Assembly (NCBI RefSeq): GCF_002265625.1
Contig: NZ_NOVE01000010.1
Span: forward strand, 1 to 64,000
Origin: Prevotella sp. 885
GTDB taxonomy: Bacteria; Bacteroidota; Bacteroidia; Bacteroidales; Bacteroidaceae
Reading direction: 5' to 3'
Length of the DNA stretch: 64,000 nt
Shown piece by piece: positions 46,535 through 54,280 of the stretch; within the stretch, counting starts at the first letter, position 1, and each line of letters starts with the position of its first letter. The notes beneath the pieces are model-generated. The model made no database searches, was not told the origin of the DNA, and was given only the letters and a program-made list of their open reading frames with translations. Position numbers and translations under genes: made by a program.

Positions 46535-47103
46535 TTACTAACATAGGAGGCTATGGCGTCTCGCCGTAGCCAAGCACCCACGTACAGCAAAACATTGTTT
46601 ATGGTAGCCTCGCACCCACGTACAGCAAGACATTGGTAACCCCGCAACCACGGACGCGAGCAGATTGAGTATGAGCTGATGGTACTAAGTTACGTATTAC
46701 AGCTGCGAGTTCCGCGAAGCGGGACCTATATCATGAAACCCACTGCAAGCTGCGAAGCAGCGCAGCTGTGGGTACGTGCGACACCTCCACCTAAATATAG
46801 TTCCCCGGAGGGGGACTTACACATCCTGTATGATATTGAGGATGATAGTCGGTCCCGCTTTGCGGAACCAAGAGAGGGAGAGGGGATGCTTATCCCACAG
46901 CTGCGCTCCTTCGGAGCTTGCAGTGGGTTTCTGATAGATACGTGTCCCATCGGGACACGGCGCTGATTGGTGGGCTGCTATGGTGGGTTGCGAGATACGG
47001 CGCTGGGGGGCAGCTATGGGAGGTTGCGGGACACGGCGCTGATTGGGGGCTGCTATGGGAGGCTGCGTGGCTACGGCGAGACGCCATAGCCTCCTAAGTT
47101 TGT
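46535..47103 (-). repeat. Dispersed repeat family R, copy R3b (inverted to R1 and R2)
   Basis: About 569 bp with the family inverted ends at 46536-46571 and 47070-47103. The internal hairpins are the same as in R1 and R2: TTCCGCGAAGCGGGACC (46709-46726), CCCACTGC...GTGGG with GCTGC-gaa-GCAGC (46739-46772), GGTCCCGC/GCGGAACC (46851-46868), CCCACAGC...CAGTGGG with GCTCC-ttc-GGAGC (46894-46927), and CGTGTCCC-atc-GGGACACG (46941-46959). The GGCGCTG-containing subrepeat is present three times (46959-47060), against one in R1 and two in R2. It lies 51 bases from the stop of the 47154 gene. Confidence 0.85.
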
Positions 47104-47130
47104 ATCTGACTTGGTGCAAAATTAAAAACT

Positions 47131-47180
47131 AAACAACTCCTAACTCCTAATTCCTAACTCCTAATTCCTAACTCCTGATT
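47131..47180. repeat. CTAACTCCTAATTC microrepeat array
   Basis: Alternating CTAACTC and CTAATTC units run from the R3b flank into the last codons of the transporter gene. The units match those at 560-573 and, in complement, near 14,990-15,010. Confidence 0.7.
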
Positions 47181-48131
47181 CGTGCGGCGCTTCGCCGCAC
47201 GCCATATCTGCCAGCTATTGATGATGTTCTGCCAAAGGATGTAGCAGCCGGGACCTACGGAGGAGAGGGGTGAGAGATAAGTGCAGGCTATCCAGATGGC
47301 GAAGGCAGTGTTCTTCTGACCCAATCCCTGACCAGCATTGACCGTAACACCGAAGCGTCTGCCAATAGCGCGACCGCAACCGAACTGGAAGAGGCAGAGC
47401 ACGAGGGAGAGGAGGGCTATGAGGAGGAGGAAGGAGACGGAGGTGTCGGCGTGCAGGATGTTCTTCATCGTGGTGCCCGAGACAATGAGCAGGGAGCAAC
47501 CCCAGAGGTAATAAGAAAGGTCTTTGACGGAGACAATGCGACGGCACAGACCGTGCATGTAATGCTTGACGATGTAGGCAAGGAGCATCGGGATGACCAG
47601 CACCGTGAACACCTTATATAATATAAGGGAGAAAGCGGTGATGAATCCGATGTCGGCTCCCTCGTCGAGCATCGGGAAGCAGATGGGGATGAGAAGGGCG
47701 GTGATGAAGTTGGAGAGGAACGTGTACGTGGTCATCTCCTCAAGGTTGCCGCCAAGCTTCTGCGTCACAACGGGGGCGGCAGAAGCACACGGACTGATGA
47801 TGCACGTTAGCAATGCCTCGGCAAGGACCAGAGCGCGACCATGCAGACCCAAGGCGAGGATGGCAGCCATCACTGCCACCACGCAGAGCACCTGAAAGAC
47901 AGCCACCCACCAATGCCATGCCACGGGGCGCATCTTGCGGAAGTCCACCTTGCAGAACGTCACGAAGAGCACGCAGAACATAAACACGGGGAGGAGCGTG
48001 GCGAAGACGGGAGAGGCTTTGGTGGCGAATCCGTCAAGGGCGGGGATGAGGGCAAAAATGAGATAGACCCCTATACCCGTGCCGATAGACACGGGAAGGG
48101 TCCAGTTCTTTATGAAGTTAAGGATGTTCAT
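47154..48131 (-). CDS. Bile acid:sodium symporter (SBF-like) family transporter
   Basis: 325 aa, with nine or ten membrane segments. It begins MNILNFIKNWTLPVSIGTG. The block ALLTCIISPCASAAPVVTQKLGG and the later GQGLGQKNTAFAIWIACTYLSP are the crossed-helix Na+ and substrate regions of the BASS fold. The last ~10 residues (TNQELGIRS) are encoded by the hairpin CGTGCGGCG/CGCCGCACG (47181-47201) and by microrepeat units, so the native C-terminus has probably been replaced or extended by repeat sequence. Known members carry bile acids, pantothenate or other organic anions; the substrate here is unknown. It lies close to the downstream side of the gene at 48174 and may share a transcript. Confidence 0.85.
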   Translation of the reverse strand: MNILNFIKNWTLPVSIGTGIGVYLIFALIPALDGFATKASPVFATLLPVFMFCVLFVTFCKVDFRKMRPVAWHWWVAVFQVLCVVAVMAAILALGLHGRALVLAEALLTCIISPCASAAPVVTQKLGGNLEEMTTYTFLSNFITALLIPICFPMLDEGADIGFITAFSLILYKVFTVLVIPMLLAYIVKHYMHGLCRRIVSVKDLSYYLWGCSLLIVSGTTMKNILHADTSVSFLLLIALLSLVLCLFQFGCGRAIGRRFGVTVNAGQGLGQKNTAFAIWIACTYLSPLSSVGPGCYILWQNIINSWQIWRAAKRRTNQELGIRS

Positions 48132-48173
48132 GGCTGAATGAATTACGTTCAGGGGTTAGCAGCCGGTCGGAGG

Positions 48174-49151
48174 TTATTGTCCTCCAAGTCGGTCGAAGAA
48201 GACGATTATCTCCTCCCATGTCTTGAAATCGTCGCTGCCCCACTCTATCGTGGTGCCCATAAACTCGGGTTGCGGTGTGGAAGCAACGAGGTAGTCGCCA
48301 TAGATAAGCTGGCGTTCATTGGTGAAGAGTACGTGTCCCCAAGCCGGAGCACTAAGATATTCCTCCACCCATGCCATGTCTGCCACCATCTGCTCGGGAG
48401 AATTGGAAGGCGACGGGGCGAGGATATAGACATTGTAATGTTCGAGCAATGCCTCGTAAGCCTTGTGCATGGAAGCGGTGGCGTGTCCGTAGCTGTCGCG
48501 AAGAGTCTGGATGTCGATGTAGACAACAGGACGCTCACGTTTCTCCTGGCGGTCGTCGATGTAGCGGATGAGCGGCAGCAGATAGTGCATGGCTATCTTG
48601 TCGGTCAGACGATGTTCGCCGTGGAAGGTGATGGCGTTGGGGTAATGGCTGCGGAAGAGGTCGAAGGTGTGGACCACGGGATCGGCATCGCCGAAAAGAC
48701 CGTAAACGCGGTCAGGTTCAGCCAACGATTCGGGGGAGAAGCAATGCGTGGTGGCTTCTGTGTATTCCTTTATCAGACCCTTGGTGACCATAAACTCCTG
48801 CACGCCGTCAAGACGGGGATTCTGGAAGACCTGCTTGCCGGTGAACTTAGACATCGTCTCGCCCATCTCGAAAGCGGGATTGACAAGGATGCGGTCGAAG
48901 CCGTGGAGCTGTTCGGTATACATACCGCCCATTGACGTGCCGATGATAAGGTCGGGCTGCTCCTCGTCCGCCATGGAGCGGAGCATAGCCATCGCCTCCT
49001 CGGGATGGATGGGGATGTCGCGTGCCACAACAGTGGCGTTGGGCATGAGATGGCGGAGCATCTCTACTGTGCCGGACTGTGCCGAAGAGGCAAATCCGTG
49101 AACGTACATAATCTTCTTGCCCGACATAAGGTCGGGATATTGCTTTTCCAT
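48174..49151 (-). CDS. YqiA/YcfP-like alpha/beta hydrolase fused to a NT5C-like HAD nucleotidase
   Basis: 325 aa. The N-terminal half is a YqiA/YcfP-type esterase: MYVHGFASSAQSGT (about 15-28), DLIIGTSMGGMYTEQL with the nucleophile elbow GTSMGG, DPVVHTFDLF, and the catalytic His in FHGEHRLTD. The C-terminal half (from about VVYIDIQTLRDSYGH) resembles the cytosolic 5'(3')-deoxyribonucleotidase family ending (VLFTNERQLIYGDYLVAST... EWGSDDFKTWEEII), although the usual DxDGT opening is altered to DIQTL, so the HAD half may be inactive or regulatory. The NSS transporter lies 12 bases upstream. The fusion is unusual and the role is unknown. Confidence 0.75.
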   Translation of the reverse strand: MEKQYPDLMSGKKIMYVHGFASSAQSGTVEMLRHLMPNATVVARDIPIHPEEAMAMLRSMADEEQPDLIIGTSMGGMYTEQLHGFDRILVNPAFEMGETMSKFTGKQVFQNPRLDGVQEFMVTKGLIKEYTEATTHCFSPESLAEPDRVYGLFGDADPVVHTFDLFRSHYPNAITFHGEHRLTDKIAMHYLLPLIRYIDDRQEKRERPVVYIDIQTLRDSYGHATASMHKAYEALLEHYNVYILAPSPSNSPEQMVADMAWVEEYLSAPAWGHVLFTNERQLIYGDYLVASTPQPEFMGTTIEWGSDDFKTWEEIIVFFDRLGGQ

Positions 49152-49163
49152 AATGATTTTATA

Positions 49164-50525
49164 TTAGCCTATTAATCCTAACTGATTGAGGAAGATTAGC
49201 ATGATACATATTGGGCAGACGAAGCGGACCAACAGCAGATAGAGGCTGAAGAAGCGTCCGGAGAGGGTGCCCCAGTTAGTAAATTCGTCGCGAACAATCT
49301 TTCTTGGCGCAAACCATCCGAGATAGATGCAGGTGAGGAAGCCGCCGAAGGGGAGCAGAAGCTGACCCGTCACGAAGTCGAAGACATCGAAGAGCGACTT
49401 TCCGCAGACAACAAGCCAGTCTCTGCCGCCGATGGAGAGGGAGCAGAAGGCGCCGATGACGCTGCACACTACGGTAATGACGAGGGCGGCGCGGGGACGA
49501 GGCATGCGAAACTCCTCACTGAGGAAAGCGGTGCTGACCTCGTGCAGGGAGATGAGCGACGTGAGGGCTGCAAGCGACAAAAGTATATAGAACAGCACAG
49601 CAACAAGCATGCCGATGAGGGGCATTGAGGCGAATGCCTGCTGGAAAACGTTGGGCAGGGTGATGAAGATGAGCGACGGACCGCTGTCGGGGTTGATGCC
49701 AACGGAGAATGCGGCAGGGAAAATCATAAGGCCGGCAAGGATGGCGATGAAGGTGTCGATGGCGATGATGTTGGCAGCGGAGCGCACTAAATTGGTCTGG
49801 CGCGAGAAGTAAGAAGCGAAGGTGCAGAGACAGCCCATACCGATGGACAGCGAATAGAACGACTGACCCATGGCGGCGAGGAGCATGCTGCCGTTCATCT
49901 TGGAGAAGTCGGGACGGAAAAGAAACTCAACGCCTTTGGACGCACCGGGCAACATACACGAGCTGACTACGACGATGAGGAGGAGGATGAAGAGTGTTGG
50001 CATCATAGCCTTTGACGCACGCTCAATGCCTTGACGCACGCCACGGATAATGATGAAGTGGGTGGCAGCAAGGATGGCTACGGTCCACAAGACGGGACGC
50101 AGCGGGGAGGAGGAGAAGTCGGCGAAGTAACGCGATATGTATGCAGGGTCGCCATTGAGTTCGCCCATAAACGAGGCGAAGATATACTGGAGGCACCATC
50201 CCGACACTACGGCATAATAACCCGTGATGAGGAAACCGGTGAGCACGCCCATATAGCCGACGAAGCGCCAGGGACTGCCGCCGGAGATGCGCGAATAGGC
50301 ACGGGCTGTGTTGGCAGCACCGTGTCTGCCGATTATGAACTCGCCGAGAATGCAGGGCAAGCCAAGCAGGAGAACGCAGACAATATAGATGATGATGAAC
50401 GTGGCACCACCGTTCTGACCTGCCATATAAGGGAAGCGCCACACATTACCCAATCCTACTGCTGAGCCGGCGGTGGCGAGCACCATGCCCAGCTTACTTC
50501 CAAAATTTACTCTTTGTTCTGACAT
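49164..50525 (-). CDS. Sodium-dependent transporter, NSS/SNF family
   Basis: 453 aa, about 11-12 membrane segments. The family signature LATAGSAVGLGNVWRFPYMA (about residues 15-34), followed by QNGGATFIIIYIVCVLLLGLP, identifies the neurotransmitter:sodium symporter (LeuT-like) family. Bacterial members import amino acids such as leucine, tryptophan or tyrosine. The TM6 segment NGSMLLAAMGQSFYSLSIGMG is intact. It is divergent from the VanZ-like gene across a 66-bp symmetric promoter region, and is followed by the fused hydrolase gene 12 bases on. The substrate is not determined. Confidence 0.93.
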   Translation of the reverse strand: MSEQRVNFGSKLGMVLATAGSAVGLGNVWRFPYMAGQNGGATFIIIYIVCVLLLGLPCILGEFIIGRHGAANTARAYSRISGGSPWRFVGYMGVLTGFLITGYYAVVSGWCLQYIFASFMGELNGDPAYISRYFADFSSSPLRPVLWTVAILAATHFIIIRGVRQGIERASKAMMPTLFILLLIVVVSSCMLPGASKGVEFLFRPDFSKMNGSMLLAAMGQSFYSLSIGMGCLCTFASYFSRQTNLVRSAANIIAIDTFIAILAGLMIFPAAFSVGINPDSGPSLIFITLPNVFQQAFASMPLIGMLVAVLFYILLSLAALTSLISLHEVSTAFLSEEFRMPRPRAALVITVVCSVIGAFCSLSIGGRDWLVVCGKSLFDVFDFVTGQLLLPFGGFLTCIYLGWFAPRKIVRDEFTNWGTLSGRFFSLYLLLVRFVCPICIMLIFLNQLGLIG

Positions 50526-50591
50526 AATAACTTGATTTTCGATGCAAATGTATGAATTTTATTTACTTTTGCATCAAAATCGAAAGTAAAT
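50526..50591. promoter_or_regulatory. Overlapping divergent promoters for the NSS transporter and VanZ-like gene
   Basis: For the + strand, TACTTTTG lies at 50569-50576. For the minus strand, TACATTTG lies near 50547-50540, with a TTTG 22 bases further upstream. An inverted repeat (GATGCAAA at the left, TTTTGCATC at the right) makes the region nearly symmetric, so the two -7 boxes face outwards within about 35 bases and polymerases would compete. Upstream boxes are weak, so positions are approximate. Confidence 0.5.
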
Positions 50592-51053
50592 ATGGAATAT
50601 CTGAAACATTTAGTAAAACACTACCCCGTCTCTTCTTTCTACATTCTGATAATATGGGTACTCTGCTTCGCAACCGTACCTTCCACGCCGCTTGACGATG
50701 TCACGATGATAGATAAGTGGGTGCACATAGCGATGTATGGCGGCACATGCGCCACGATATGGCTGGAGTATATCCGCCGCCACGATCCGCACCGTTTCTC
50801 GCAGAAGGTGGTGAGCATCGAGGAGGGCGTGACAAGCAAGCCCCCAACCTCCCGCCTGAAGCTCTTCCTCCTCGCATGGTTGGCGCCGGTGGTGATGAGT
50901 GGAACGATAGAGATTCTGCAAGCGAACTGCACGGGTGGCAGACGCAGCGGAGACTGGATGGACTTCGCCGCCAACAGCCTCGGAGCAACATTAGGCGCAG
51001 TAGTGGGAATCGGGGTGTTGGTATGGCGTGCGACGAAGCGTGGCAAGAATTAG
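50592..51053 (+). CDS. VanZ family membrane protein
   Basis: 153 aa with four membrane segments (FYILIIWVLCFATVP, VHIAMYGGTCATIWLEYI, LAPVVMSGTIEILQ, AANSLGATLGAVVGIGVLV). The DKWVHIAMYG and GTIEILQ...GDWMDFAANSLGA blocks match the VanZ-like family, whose members lie in glycopeptide-resistance operons but are mostly of unknown function. No resistance genes are nearby. It is a single-gene unit. Repeat B copy 2 starts 38 bases after the stop, the same arrangement as RNase R and copy 1. Confidence 0.85.
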   Translation: MEYLKHLVKHYPVSSFYILIIWVLCFATVPSTPLDDVTMIDKWVHIAMYGGTCATIWLEYIRRHDPHRFSQKVVSIEEGVTSKPPTSRLKLFLLAWLAPVVMSGTIEILQANCTGGRRSGDWMDFAANSLGATLGAVVGIGVLVWRATKRGKN

Positions 51054-51091
51054 AAGATTGGAATGGACATGGTATTATAATATATAAAAAG

Positions 51092-51482
51092 AGGCAGGGC
51101 TTTGACAAAAACCTTACTCCACAGTCCGTTTATGGGCGCAAATCCTATCGGATTTAAATAAAAGGCTTTACATTAGGTCTTACGAGAACCAGTTCTCTAC
51201 AACCTAACGTAAAGCCTTTTATTTGTGCACAGCACGCGCCCATAACCGGAAAAAACAAAGAAAAACACAAACAGGTGGCTCCCGCCATCCGCTACCTTGT
51301 GTTTTGTTTGTTTTTCCTTTTGTTGGCACAGTGATGCTTCGGCATCACTCATGATATCGTTTGGAGGATGGGTGTCGAGAGCAACGCTCTCGTAAATCCC
51401 ATTCGCCAAACGATATCATGAACCCGTAGGGTGTGACAACAAAAGGCTTGTGGATAAAGGTTTTTGTCAAAGCCCTGCCTAA
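51092..51482 (+). repeat. Dispersed repeat family B, copy 2 (full length)
   Basis: 391 bp with inverted ends: AGGCAGGGCTTTGACAAAAA (51092-51111) and TTTTTGTCAAAGCCCTGCCT (51461-51480). The left half has the three-way junction (51130-51245). The closing stem TTATGGGCGC/GCGCCCATAA is perfect over 10 bp; AAATCC/GGATTT and the long AAAAGGC...GCCTTTT stem are inside. The right half has GTGATGC-ttcg-GCATCAC (51331-51348), a 15-bp perfect stem CATGATATCGTTTGG/CCAAACGATATCATG (51350-51364 with 51406-51420), and CGAGAGC-aac-GCTCTCG (51376-51392). Confidence 0.88.
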
Positions 51483-51530
51483 CACAGCTACCTCACAGAT
51501 AAATTTCTGTTTACAATTCAGCCAACAAGC

Positions 51531-51573
51531 AAAAAAAATATGGGCAGCCATTGGGGCTGTCCATATTTTTTTG
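51531..51573 (-). terminator. Bidirectional terminator of the FadL-type porin gene
   Basis: AAAAAAATATGG plus CAGCC on the left pairs with GGCTG plus CCATATTTTTTT on the right around ATTG, with one G-U or A-C. A and T tails on both sides make it work in either direction. It starts 36 bases after the gene's stop at 51609. Confidence 0.85.
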
Positions 51574-51608
51574 AGTGAACTGAGTTTTTATATTTATGAC
51601 ATTTTCTT

Positions 51609-53222
51609 TTAGAAGTTGATGTCAATACCAGCTGCGAAGACGTTGTTGTTACGCGAGTAGTCGGCAGAGTAGTTGATGGCGTTGCCCGGGATGAGCTCCA
51701 CAGACTCCGTTGTCTTCTTGTGCTGATAGAAAGTGTGGAAGTAAGCCACGGTGAAGCTCATCTTCTTGTTGAAGTGCCATACGCCACCCAAGCCCACTGA
51801 GTTGGAGCTGGTCACGAATGACTTGTCGTCCATGAAGCGCTTATCCTTCGATGTTGTGGCCTCCTCTTCAGGCAGACCGTAGTTGGTGCTCTGCCATCCG
51901 GCGCTGACCGTGAACTTCTTGTTGATGTCATACTCCACGCCGGCGTTATACTCCAGTGTGCCGTGGTCGAGCTTCTCCTGACGGTTGTTGTAAGCCTTGG
52001 CGTTCTTGTCGTCGAAGAAGTGGAAGCCTACGTTGATGCGGAGCGGATCGATGGGGCTGTAGCCTACGCCAACGCTGAGGTATGCGGGGATGTCAGCGGC
52101 AATCTTCTTGCCGTCAGCATATTCGCCGATAGCCTCGTCCAGCTCGGTGTCGAACTGATTCTTCAGATTCTTCATTGTCTGCTGCACAGTCTGGTTGGCA
52201 AGTACTGCAGCTGCTGTTGCCTCTGCCTGCTCAGCGGGTATACCTTTCTGAGTGAGAATCTGAGTCATCTGCGCTGAGAGGTTGGCGGGAAGGTTACCGA
52301 TACTCGGCACGAGGTTCACCGACTTGTTCTTCAGACGCATACGGGTCTTGAATTCGTACTTGGCTGAGAAGTTCCACTTGCCGGTCTTGAAGTCAACGCC
52401 GATAATCGGAGTGAAACCGATGCCGTTCTGGTCGCAGCTAAGCTCAATGTTGGCAGCGTCCTTCTTAGTGGGGTCGAGCACCATATAGAGAGGCATGTTG
52501 CCCACCTTGATGTCCTCCACGTATCCGTAATAGTTGGTTGTGGCGTAAATGCCGCGAACGCCTCCGAAGACGCTGAAGTTGTCAGACACCTTGTAAGCGG
52601 CGCCGAGCGAAAGACCGAAGTAGTACTGACGGCCGTGCATATAGCTGTTAAAGCTGTACTTGCCGCCTGCTCCGAAAGCCTGGTCTGAAGAGAACATTTT
52701 CATGTTTTCTTGCTTGAGAACGCTTCCGAGGGCGCCGTCAACGGTGCGTGCAAGACCGCAAGCTGCCATGGCTGTCTCTGCCACGATGCGCTCAAACGAT
52801 CCCAGACCGTTGTCGAACGTACACTTGCCGCCGCCACCGGTCAAGGCGAAGTTGCCCTGGAACGACCAGCGGCCCTTGTTGTAGGCGTATTGGAATGAGG
52901 GGATGACGGGCGCGAACGCCTCACCCTTGAATTCGCGTGGTGTGATGGGGTTGTTGACGTTATTGGTGAACAGACTGTAGTCGTTCTTTATCGTACGGTC
53001 CTGATAGGCGAGCTGCCAGTTGATGGAGAGGTGGTGGCCGTCACCGAGGAACACTACGCCGGCGGGGTTATAGTAAACGCCGTCTATTCCTATAGAAGCC
53101 TCACGGCTCATCATTCGGTTGAACGCTACATTCTGATTGGTGTTTGTGAGGAATCCTCCTGCAAACGAGACGCTGCTTGACGCAATCGCTGCTGTCAAAC
53201 AAGCTGCTTTTAATTTGTTCAT
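51609..53222 (-). CDS. OmpP1/FadL/TodX family outer-membrane transport protein
   Basis: 537 aa. Signal peptide about 1-21 (ends SSVSFAGG). The segment GIDGVYYNPAGVVFLGDGHHLSIN carries the NPAG motif that follows the hatch domain in FadL proteins. Amphipathic beta strands continue to the C-terminal Phe (NNVFAAGIDINF). Known members move hydrophobic compounds such as long-chain fatty acids through the outer membrane. A helical insert at about 310-375 (rich in Gln, Ala and Glu) is not typical of E. coli FadL. A -7-like TACCTTTG (53257-53250) lies upstream. It is divergent from cutC, with an 18-bp hairpin in the gap. Confidence 0.92.
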   Translation of the reverse strand: MNKLKAACLTAAIASSSVSFAGGFLTNTNQNVAFNRMMSREASIGIDGVYYNPAGVVFLGDGHHLSINWQLAYQDRTIKNDYSLFTNNVNNPITPREFKGEAFAPVIPSFQYAYNKGRWSFQGNFALTGGGGKCTFDNGLGSFERIVAETAMAACGLARTVDGALGSVLKQENMKMFSSDQAFGAGGKYSFNSYMHGRQYYFGLSLGAAYKVSDNFSVFGGVRGIYATTNYYGYVEDIKVGNMPLYMVLDPTKKDAANIELSCDQNGIGFTPIIGVDFKTGKWNFSAKYEFKTRMRLKNKSVNLVPSIGNLPANLSAQMTQILTQKGIPAEQAEATAAAVLANQTVQQTMKNLKNQFDTELDEAIGEYADGKKIAADIPAYLSVGVGYSPIDPLRINVGFHFFDDKNAKAYNNRQEKLDHGTLEYNAGVEYDINKKFTVSAGWQSTNYGLPEEEATTSKDKRFMDDKSFVTSSNSVGLGGVWHFNKKMSFTVAYFHTFYQHKKTTESVELIPGNAINYSADYSRNNNVFAAGIDINF

Positions 53223-53319
53223 CTTAAATAACCTTTAATAAATTGGTTGCAAAGGTAAACAAATTGTTCTCTTTTTCCGTGTTTGCGACTTTCAATTTAA
53301 AGTCTATTAACAAAACAAA

Positions 53320-53363
53320 CGGCTTCTATTGCACAAAGAATTAGGTTTGTGCAATAAAAGCCG
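53320..53363. other. Long hairpin in the divergent fadL-cutC gap
   Basis: Eighteen bases (53320-53337, CGGCTTCTATTGCACAAA) pair with 53346-53363 with a single C/A mismatch that is a G-U pair on the minus strand. The loop is 8 bases. It lies upstream of both divergent genes, so it is not their terminator. It may be in the cutC or fadL 5' UTR, or the end of a short unannotated transcript. Confidence 0.6.
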
Positions 53364-53485
53364 CTGTTTCTTAGCTCTTTCATAACCTATAAATCCATAG
53401 GTTCTTCTTGGCATATTACATAAATTAATGTAAATTTGCTGACCCAATCAGATAAACAAATCAATCAACCTTATATTATATAATA

Positions 53486-54238
53486 ATGAGAGAAGACTTT
53501 AAGTTTGAGATATGCGCCAATGGCGTGGAGAGTTGTCTGGCAGCGCAGGAAGGCGGCGCTGACCGTGTGGAACTTTGTGCGGGCATTCCCGAGGGCGGCA
53601 CGACACCGTCGTACGGAGAGATTAAGGTGGCACGCCGTCTGCTCACCACCACCCGTCTGCACGTCATCATCCGTCCGCGCGGCGGCGACTTCCTCTATTC
53701 GCCGCTTGAGGTGGAGCGTATGCTGGAGGACATCCGCGTATGCCGTGAGCTTGGCGTTGACGGCGTGGTGATAGGCTGTCTGAACGCGGACGGTACGTTG
53801 GACATGGACGCCAACCGTCGCCTCGTTGAGGCTGCCGAAGGAATGTCCGTGACGTTCCATCGTGCTTTCGACCGCTGCCGCGACCCGCATCTCGCTCTCG
53901 AACAGCTCATCCAGCTCGGCGTTGACCGTGTCCTGACTTCCGGTCAGCAGCCCACCGCCCTTGAAGGCATCGGTCTTCTGCGCACCCTCAACATGCTCGC
54001 CGCAGGACGCATCATAATCCTCGTCGGTTGTGGTGTCAACGAGAACAACATCCGTCAGATACGTGACGAGACCGGCGTGCGCGAATTTCATTTCTCAGCC
54101 CGCACCCCCGTCCGCAGCCGCATGCAGTTCGCCAATCCCGACGTCTTCATGGGAGCCAAGGACGCCGACGAGTCCACATTGATGTATACGTCGGCAGAAC
54201 GCGTGAGGGCGACAATTGGGAATGCGGTGGAGGAATAA
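53486..54238 (+). CDS. cutC: CutC family protein (copper homeostasis)
   Basis: 250 aa TIM barrel. The N-terminus FEICANGVESCLAAQEGGADRVELCAGIPEGGTTPS is the family signature. IRPRGGDFLYSP, DGVVIGCLNADGTLD, SVTFHRAFDRC and LTSGQQPTALEGI follow. The family is linked to copper tolerance in E. coli, but its biochemical role is not established. It is a single gene, 247 bases from the divergent fadL-type gene; the converging pgpH-like gene ends 42 bases downstream, with a short GAGAGTTGA microrepeat in the gap. Confidence 0.94.
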   Translation: MREDFKFEICANGVESCLAAQEGGADRVELCAGIPEGGTTPSYGEIKVARRLLTTTRLHVIIRPRGGDFLYSPLEVERMLEDIRVCRELGVDGVVIGCLNADGTLDMDANRRLVEAAEGMSVTFHRAFDRCRDPHLALEQLIQLGVDRVLTSGQQPTALEGIGLLRTLNMLAAGRIIILVGCGVNENNIRQIRDETGVREFHFSARTPVRSRMQFANPDVFMGAKDADESTLMYTSAERVRATIGNAVEE

Positions 54239-54280
54239 ATTGCAGTTTTTTTAAGTTGAGAGTTGAGAATACACATCCTC

